Shown in pieces: positions 56,506 through 64,000 of a stretch of 64,000 nucleotides of DNA. A program made the position numbers and the translations under genes. The DNA comes from Annona cherimola (lineage: Eukaryota; Streptophyta; Magnoliopsida; Magnoliales; Annonaceae). The stretch is taken from positions 6,207,501-6,271,500 of the forward strand of contig CM059974.1 of the NCBI GenBank assembly GCA_030490835.1, written 5' to 3'. The stretch's first letter is position 1, and every line of letters begins with the position of its first letter. The notes beneath the pieces were generated by a model. It worked only from the letters and a program-made list of their open reading frames with translations. It was not told the origin of the DNA and made no database searches.

Positions 56506-57216
56506 ATTCTTCCATTTACATTTTACAAATTACAAACAGGCAAGGGGCAAACTGTAACTTTTCTCATGGTCGAACTTTGCACTTATTTTTAAAACAAAAA
56601 CTGTAAAAATAGAAAACAACGGAGTTCGACACATGCAATCTAATAAAGGGAAATATAAATGGAAACAAAATGAATGATAGGGATGATTTCGTCCTAAAAT
56701 TAAAACAAATAAAACATTATCATTAGAAGAATTTAAGGCAAAGAGGAAATAAAAATTCATGATAATTAGCTTATAAGTTTGGTTTCATCCAAAATCGTTA
56801 TTAACAATTGCATTTAGCGAATCCGACTCTCCTAATCTTGTACTCGCTAAATTTTATTCTTATTTAGCTATTTTGGGTAAGACAAAACTTAGATCTAAAA
56901 GGCACATTAGCCATTTCTAATCACAACTAATGGTTTTTGTGACAGACTGTGTATGCTTATAATTTATAGCATACTTAATGAGTGTTTGTTTACGCTAAAT
57001 TTTTTTCGAACTAAAATCTTTCTTTCCAACGGCTATTTTATTTTTGAGTCATTTTTTCACATTTTTCATACAACTAACAATTTTTTAATCATTACACCTA
57101 TTATGTCATATCATTTTATTCCATTTTAAAAATTTTGACACCAAAAATTTTTTCTCTTAAAAGCTATATCACTTCTTAATCACACCCTTAATGGGTATAG
57201 ATAAAAGTACTAAAAC
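56506..57216. other. Intergenic, with a likely degenerate family A copy at its end
   Basis: Nothing recognised to about 56975. About 56980-57187 begins GAGTGTTTGTTTACGC and ends AATCACACCC, in family A style but decayed. Confidence 0.45.
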
Positions 57217-57219
57217 TTA

Positions 57220-57712
57220 GGGTGTATTTGGTAATTATAAAAAGTTGTTAATTTAAAATTTTTTACTCTCTAATATTATCCCATATTTTAACCATTTTTC
57301 ACAACTATCTTATTTATTTTAACTTTTTTCTTTATTTTTTTTACTCATCATTATTACCTCAATTATATTGCATCATTTTTTCTATTTTAAAATTTTGTAT
57401 TAAGGGTGTTTATTCGTTTCTAAAAATTTTCAATATAAAATTTTTCAATTTAAAACTTTTCACCCTCCATAATTATTTTATTTTTAATTATTTCTTCATT
57501 TTTCATATACAACTAGCATATGTTTTAGTCATTTCTATATTATTACCCATACAACAAACTTGTTTATTTTAATTTTATTGTTGTTACTCATCATCCTTAC
57601 TTTTATCATATCATATAATTTTTTTCATTTTAAAAATTTTTCATTAAAAGTTGACTTCCTACACACATCCTAATTTTTTTGTAAAAAAATCTTATCAAAT
57701 GTCAAATACACC
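57220..57712. mobile_element. Composite family A MITE, third nest, direct orientation
   Basis: The outer copy starts GGGTGTATTTGGTAATT and ends GTCAAATACACC, flanked by TTA (57217-57219 and 57713-57715). The inner copy (57404-57670) starts GGGTGTTTATTCG, ends CTACACACATCC and is flanked by TAA (57401-57403 and 57671-57673). Here the inner copy has the same orientation as the outer one. The insertion point is again some 40 bp from the outer right end. Confidence 0.8.
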
Positions 57713-57715
57713 TTA

Positions 57716-58117
57716 GTCGGTATGCTAGAAATTAAAGAGAGAAGTAGTGTATGTGAGTAAAGATACACATTCATCTGAAAGACTGAAACGCACATGCCCG
57801 CGAACCCGCCGTGATTCCTGATTCATGAATCCTGTGTGCGGAAGGGAAATGCCAGGAGGGAATGCCTTCCTCGGCGTTTCAGGCTTTCATCGGGACGTTG
57901 GATGCACGCTCCAGTTCAACAGCACGCGTCTCGCAAGTGGCGAACCTCGAGCATCACGTGCGCAACCGACGCTGATAAATCCACGTCTGCAAATCCGTGT
58001 CGTAAACTCGTAATATATTATACCAAACGTCAATTGGTCGTGGAGAAGACAAACATTAACAAATGATCCGTCGTCCTCATCTTGATGTTAAATACCCAAA
58101 ATATCTTAAGTTACGAT
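57716..58117. other. Intergenic, GC-richer patch
   Basis: About 57790-58010 is rich in CpG and carries two overlapping plus-strand frames (62 and 76 codons) with no recognisable similarity. Both look like chance frames. Confidence 0.4.
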
Positions 58118-58260
58118 GCAGTGCACCCGGGTGCACCTAGCTTCGGTGCACTTATTTTTTGAATTTTTTTTATATAATTATTAATTTAGATATATTTAAC
58201 ATGTATATTAATTTTTATAATTTTTTGAGACTTTTAGATATTTGTTTTAAATTTTTTAAA
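58118..58260. mobile_element. Family C MITE, left half only
   Basis: It starts GCAGTGCACCCGGGTGCACC and continues TTTAGATATATTTAACATG, as the left arm of 25438-25782. The right arm is missing, and a decayed family A-like sequence follows at about 58412-58675. Confidence 0.6.
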
Positions 58261-58411
58261 ATCAATAACATTTTCATAATAAACTAAAATTTTATCGTTT
58301 TCCTTTTGAACTTTGCATTTATAATCTCAAAATTTGTAAATTATACCATCCACAATTCCACATAGCCGAATTGAACGGTGGCTCCGAGAAATAATCATCT
58401 TCAACCATATT

Positions 58412-60297
58412 TGGTTGTATATAAAAAATTTTAAATTAAAACTTTTTAATCTAAAATTTTTCATTTTAAACAATTTAATTTTTTAATTATTTATTCATAT
58501 CTTCTTATATAATTTATTATACACTTCAATCATTTGTATTAGCTACTCAAACAACTGGTCTATATATTTCAACTCTATTCATCATTATTGCCTCCATTAT
58601 ATCACATTATTTTCTTAAATCTTAAAAAAAATTATATTAAAAAACTTTTCATCTAAAAATTTTAACACTCCATAAATATAAAAATTTTCATGCGCAATTA
58701 ACACTTGTAAGATAAAACTTGGCGAAGACATTCTTTTGTCCCAATTCCCAAATATATATTACCAAAAAGTTTGATGATGTGGATAGTTGATTACTATTTT
58801 CTACCTCGATTTGATATATCTAATATCTTATTGCCAATTAGCTTACTTTTTTATTTTATTAAGTTTACATTTTAATCATTTTTTACATCTTATTATAAAA
58901 ATTACCTAATATATTTTTAACTTTATTATCTTACTCTTAATTATTACATCTGTTATATTAACATTATTATCTTACTTTTCTTAATACCTTTTCTTATTTA
59001 CACTTCCCACTTTTAATTTTACATTTTTCCAAACGAACCTTAAAAGCCCGTTGGTTTGTTAACGAGAAAAAAAAATTAAAATACTCATTTTATATACCTA
59101 TTTTGATGTGGTATAATATTTTAACTACTTAACTTGTTTTATTGTTATTTCAATATTCTAATTATTTGTAACATTTTTTATGCCACTACTTTATATATTT
59201 TACCTTTATTCTTCATCTTCTAATCATTATTATTATTACATAGCATTACTTTTTAATTTTTAAAAATTTTCTCAACACTTTTTTCTTCCAATTTTTTTTT
59301 ATTACCAAATGGTGCACTTGGTATAAGGTCAAAAAAACAAAGAAAAATTTACAAGAAAAATGTTAATGAGAGAGTAATGTGATATATATGATTGAGGTAA
59401 CGAGTAATGACCACGGTTAAATATATGAGGTAAAAAAGACAAGTAAATTTTGTCTAAAGTAAGAAAGTAATGTAATATAACAGAAGTAATGAACATGAAT
59501 AAAGATAGGGTATTTGTATGAACAAATATGAAAATGATTAAAATATAAAGATAGTAGCATTAAAGTATGATTGTTAGGTAATCAAGACGTTAAATCATAT
59601 TAAATAATGTGTTACGTTGTTTAGAAAAAAACATTTAATTAAAATATTTCATTATAATAATTATCTTACTAAAAGAAAAGTGGCAAATTGTATGTATAAA
59701 GAAAGAGAAAAACATATCGGGTACTAGTCAATGACTCAAGGTGTGTGTAAAGATGAAAGCAATACGAAGTAGGAGCCAGTAGCTTAGGACCATGGTTTTG
59801 AGGTCCTAACGAGTACGTGGGGGCTAATTTGTGACAAGTAAGGATTTCAAGGCTATTTAACATATTGGTCAAGTTCCTTGATGACCTCAGCCTATAACGG
59901 TTAATAATTTAAATAATGTTAAACAAAACAAGTTTATATATTGGATATCGAGTTAACCATTAAACTAAGCTAAAAATCTCTGAAACACCTTTGAAGCATT
60001 GTCCTGCTTAATACAATTTTATGTAATTAAGATATCATTTCCAAAGCTTCCAATTTGACATATTGGGGAAAAAAAATTCTTTGTGCAGATGAATAATTAA
60101 TTTTATAAAGGGAAATACTTAGCGATGTCATTGTAACGCAGGACTGTATTAAAGTAAACGACGTGTAGATTTTCAAGGCAACATTCTGCAAAATAAACTG
60201 GATAAGCATGCACAATTACATTGCATCATGATTATTTTGGCATTTTGCAAAATGAACTCTTTAGGTTTCAAATCGTTACAGAATAAATGTCACTATG
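58412..60297. other. AT-rich intergenic region with MITE remnants
   Basis: Family A-like remnants at about 58412-58675 (AAACTTTTTAATCTAAAA, ATATCACATTATTTTC), 59040-59300 and 59320-59600. No gene supported. Confidence 0.45.
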
Positions 60298-63200
60298 TGT
60301 GGCGCCCCGAACCGGAGTGCCTAGAAGCCTTACTCCAGGATCTTTATCGATTGGTAAACGTGACTCAGGATTGTTGCCCTGATCACACGGCGGGATTTTT
60401 ATTTGGATCTCGTCCAATTTTTTTTTTTTCATTCCTTTTCTTTCTTTTTTCATCACATAACAAACACTTGTCATCAACTTTACGCATGATACTTATAATA
60501 ATATCATATCATCATATATGAACATATTCTTGTCATTAATTTCACATATATTATTCATATCATAATAACTGATTTATCTACATCACAAGTTCTTTCAATC
60601 TAAACATTTCATACATACATATTTTGAAGATTCCATATAATCATTCACACCATATACAGACCAACTTGTTGAAAAGGTTTCTTCATACTCTTTTCCTTTC
60701 CTTCATGGCCTATGCGGTACCTGTCTATGGTTGGGGAAAACAAACATGAGTCGAAACTCAATAAGCAAGCATTTTTCATTTTAAATGCATTTATCACCTT
60801 TCAGCAATAGACGCTTAACAAGCGTTCTACTAGCAATTGGAGGAAACCTTTTCATAAATACCTTTCATAAACATTTCATAATCCCAATTTATGGCAAACA
60901 TATGCTGGTAAAACTTGACATAGAAATTCTTTTTCCATAGACATATTTATGTTCTAAAACATTTTTCATTGAAGCTCCATTTCTCATAGGACATTCTCAT
61001 GTCCTAAAATACTTTTCATAAAACCCTTTTTAAGCATATGCAATATGCAATACGTCTCTGTCCATCTGGCAGGTGACACTTATCAAGTGATCATCCTTCA
61101 TTAGGAAAGAAACCCTTCCAGATGATAGCCCATGAGCCAGGCGGCTATCCGTGTTCATCTCCCATTGCAGGGAGGGCGCCGCCGGCATTTAGCCTTATTC
61201 AAGCGACTCGGCCTATGCAAAGGGGGCCCAATTTGCAACCGCGTCCGGCTTGCATATCCTCTACAGTAGACCTAGTACATAACCCTTGTGCACACGTTTC
61301 CTTCACATTCACGTGCTAGCATGATTTTATAAAAACTATAGACCACAGTCTGTGTTCCTTTTCTAAAAGCTTGATGCTATCATGCTTTATAAATTACTAC
61401 AGACCTCAGTCTGTATTTCTTTCAAATCTTGAAAATTGGGCTTAACCCGTGTTAACGAGTTGTATACTCAAAACGCTTTGTATGGATGGCTAACCTTAAA
61501 ATATTTATATTTCATAAATAATTTGAAGTATTCAAGGAAAACATTTAAAATAACAATATTTTCTAACTGTTTTTGTAAATAATTTTTTTTTAATGACAAA
61601 ACGTCTTTAAAAATATTTGAAACTTTCATCTAATATCATATACTTTTGTCTACCTGTTTTATTGTTCATTTCTATACGTGATAGACTTATATAATTCTTT
61701 GAACATTACTCAGATCGTTTTTCAATTAATTTATCGTGTTGGCCTTCCTTAAATCCTGCTCGAAACAATGGATTTTGGAAATTCCAAAATAATCCAATAT
61801 TTAGAGAACCTTTGAAACATATCCTTAAAATACTTCAAAATCTTGGAATAAAATTATTCAATACATTTATTTCAAATATCATTTTAAAAAAACTCATTTT
61901 CCTTTCAACACAACCTTTTCAACATTTGCATTTCAATTATTTTTCAACATTAAAGGATTTCCTTTTAACGAAGCAATTTTCAAGACAATTTAAGATTGCA
62001 GAATAAGGTCATATAAAATTGTATTTTCAAAAGGTTTGCTTGCTTACCCGCGTAGTCAACTTGTATCTTTCACTTGTACCCATTTCTTTTCCTATACAAA
62101 TGAAAAGAACCATTTTTCTCATATAGACATAATATTCCATGCTTGCACATTTCTATTGTTAGATTTGAATTCATCTTAGGGTTTTTAACCTATGCATATA
62201 TCATAATCACTTTATTTTCCTTCATAACTCTCATAGAGGTTAATTTAGTCTCTATTTTCACATATGAATTTTTATCCCAAAAATCTTCAAAATTTCATTC
62301 ATACATCCTTATAAAAATCAATCTTATTTCTGCCCAAATCACTTTGTTTACTATTCATGATTATTGTTCATGATCATGTTCTTAATTACTGTTTACATTT
62401 GCTGAAATCAGGTGTACTAATTTCTTTAAATCTTGATTTATAATCAAATCAAGGTATTTAACTCTGAAATTTCTGTCATACATCAATAACTACATGATTT
62501 AATACTCATAAAAATTTCAGCAATAAATATTAACATCATATATTTATTTTGACATTTTCACTGTGCTGGACAGTGTTGTAAAATTAGGAACAGCCCTAAT
62601 CACGTTATTTTTAAAACATAATTATGCCATCCAAAAATCATATTTAATATTTTTCATGTGATAATAATAATATCTTTTACATCATATCAAAATTTCAGAT
62701 TAAAATTCCATCTACAAAAATTACGAAAAATCATTTACTAGGACTGATTCTGTCACCCGTTTCACCATGTTTAAGCTAATCTTCTCAGATTTTTAATTTT
62801 CAATCAAATTAATATTTTAAGCTAAAAATTTGGTCGTTCCTTAAAAATCATGTAATGAGATTGTACAAAAATTTTCATGGCAAAAATAATTCATTTACCA
62901 TCTCATTCGTATTTTGGTTTCTAACATCATGTATTCATTCATTAAATAACTTAAATAAGATACAACTGCCATTATTTTGTAATTCCAGCAGCGTTCAACA
63001 TTTTTTTTTATAAATGCGGTTTATTAAATAATTAACGTGCAGCAGAAATTAAATCAATTAACGTTCATCAGCAATTTAATAAATTAACCTTCAGCAATTT
63101 GTTGTTAAATGAAAAATCAAAACAATACATATTTATCAACGTCTAGCAGCTTGTTAAAATTTTCTGAATTGATTTATCGGCAAAATCATGCTGCATTAGA

Positions 63201-63500
63201 ATCTGCTGAATCGGTATTAAGATCACGCATCCAGAAATATATTTATTAACATTCAGAAATTTAAATAACAAAAAGGAACCTGGATGATGTCGTTTACCGC
63301 TGCCTTTCTTCCTTTTGTTTTTCCGAACACCAGCAATAGCTGCCGTTCACTGCTCTTTTTATACATGTATTAATCGGTTGATCAAGGGTAAATTTTTAAC
63401 CTCACTTGAGCCCACCGCTTGGTTTAATCCAGCTGTTGGATTTTTAGGACGTCCAGCATATGATTCGGTAATGACGCTGCCAGCGTATTTTTTTCTTTTT
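60298..63500 (-). mobile_element. Probable Ty3/gypsy-type long LTR, minus orientation
   Basis: On the minus strand a TATA-like TATAAAAAGAGCAGTGAACG (about 63360-63341) is followed by about 3 kb of transcribed-type sequence ending in CGGGGCGCCACA at 60298, the end style of long plant gypsy LTRs. On the plus strand this end reads TGTGGCGCCCCGAACCGG. No primer-binding site lies beside 60298 and no polyprotein is in the window, so it is a solo or 3' LTR, or a truncated element. The right boundary is approximate. A T run at about 63490-63518 lies near that edge. Confidence 0.45.
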
Positions 63501-63519
63501 TTTTTTTTTTTTTTTTAAT

Positions 63520-64000
63520 AAATTCTATCATTAACAAATTAAATCATAACTGCTTACATACACACATATATATTATGAAAATTTTTCTTATTAATATATA
63601 CACAATTGCTCACAAAATGTACCTTTCAGAATTTTGAAAAAATTTTCTATTTTATTTTAATGAACTAATTCATATTCGGATAAAAAGTCTCATTTTAAAA
63701 TTTTGGAGACATGTTTTCCAAAATTTCATTCCTTCATTAAATTGAGCATATTAAAATAGGATTACCCATAAAATTTCACCTCAATTGGAGCTAAGTACAT
63801 ATTTTAACTTAATCAAAATCATATTTTGGCATAAATTTCATTTTAAAAATTTGTAGACATGTTTTGCAAAATTTAATCCATTCATTATGTAGGGTATATT
63901 AAAATAGGCTTGCTCCAAAAGTTTCATCTCAAACAATCTTATATACATCAAGATATTAATTAACTAAACAATTATATAAAAAAATTTGAAATATCAAGTA
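63520..64000. other. AT-rich sequence at window end
   Basis: Repeated phrases (AAAATTTTGGAGACATGTTTTCCAAAATTTCAT-like at about 63700 and 63845) suggest repeat-derived DNA. No gene. Confidence 0.45.

Noticed and set aside
57825..58066. Overlapping 62- and 76-codon frames in a CpG-rich patch
   Set aside because: Two frames overlap on the same strand with no domain or codon pattern favouring either; likely chance in GC-rich DNA.

Overview
This window is nuclear DNA of a flowering plant. The evidence is plant-type genes with many introns, an angiosperm Au-type SINE, a plant RTE-clade LINE, and strongly AT-rich intergenic DNA crowded with small inverted-repeat transposons. I cannot name the species. 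Nothing looks bacterial or organellar.

About 8.9-34.2 kb is the genic part, with four confident genes. (1) PBF1, the 20S proteasome beta-6 subunit (+, 8910-13336, 7 exons, 224 aa). (2) KU80, the large subunit of the Ku DNA-end-binding heterodimer (+, 15240-24668, 12 exons, 690 aa). (3) A nuclear FKBP43/FKBP53-type peptidyl-prolyl isomerase and histone chaperone (-, 31756-27480, 11 exons, 559 aa). (4) An intronless PLS-class pentatricopeptide repeat protein ending in an E motif (-, 34169-32487, 560 aa). PBF1 and KU80 run head to tail. KU80 and the FKBP gene converge. The PPR gene lies upstream of the FKBP gene on the same strand. Every splice junction I assigned keeps the reading frame and rebuilds a protein of family-typical length. 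The four genes belong to unrelated housekeeping processes: protein turnover, DNA repair, chromatin and organelle RNA processing.

The flanks (1-8.7 kb and 34.2-64 kb) and the larger introns are mobile-element territory. By terminal repeats and target-site duplications I separate these groups. Tourist/PIF-Harbinger-like MITEs (family A, about 270-280 bp, TWA duplications) are followed by Mutator-like elements with 9-11 bp duplications. There are hAT-like non-autonomous elements with TAGGGGTG-type ends and 8 bp duplications. Further palindromic MITE families are called here B, C, D and E. Three tRNA-type SINEs lie in or beside PBF1 and the FKBP gene. There is one degenerate RTE-type LINE plus a decayed relative inside a KU80 intron. 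A short Ty1/copia relic and one probable Ty3/gypsy-type LTR complete the set.

I found no undescribed multi-gene system. The most unusual pattern is that family A has inserted into copies of itself three times at nearly the same internal position; two of these form near-perfect inverted repeats of about 560 bp. Also notable are a three-level nest (C containing A containing the LINE) that can be ordered from its target-site duplications, and a run of 31 G in PBF1 intron 2.
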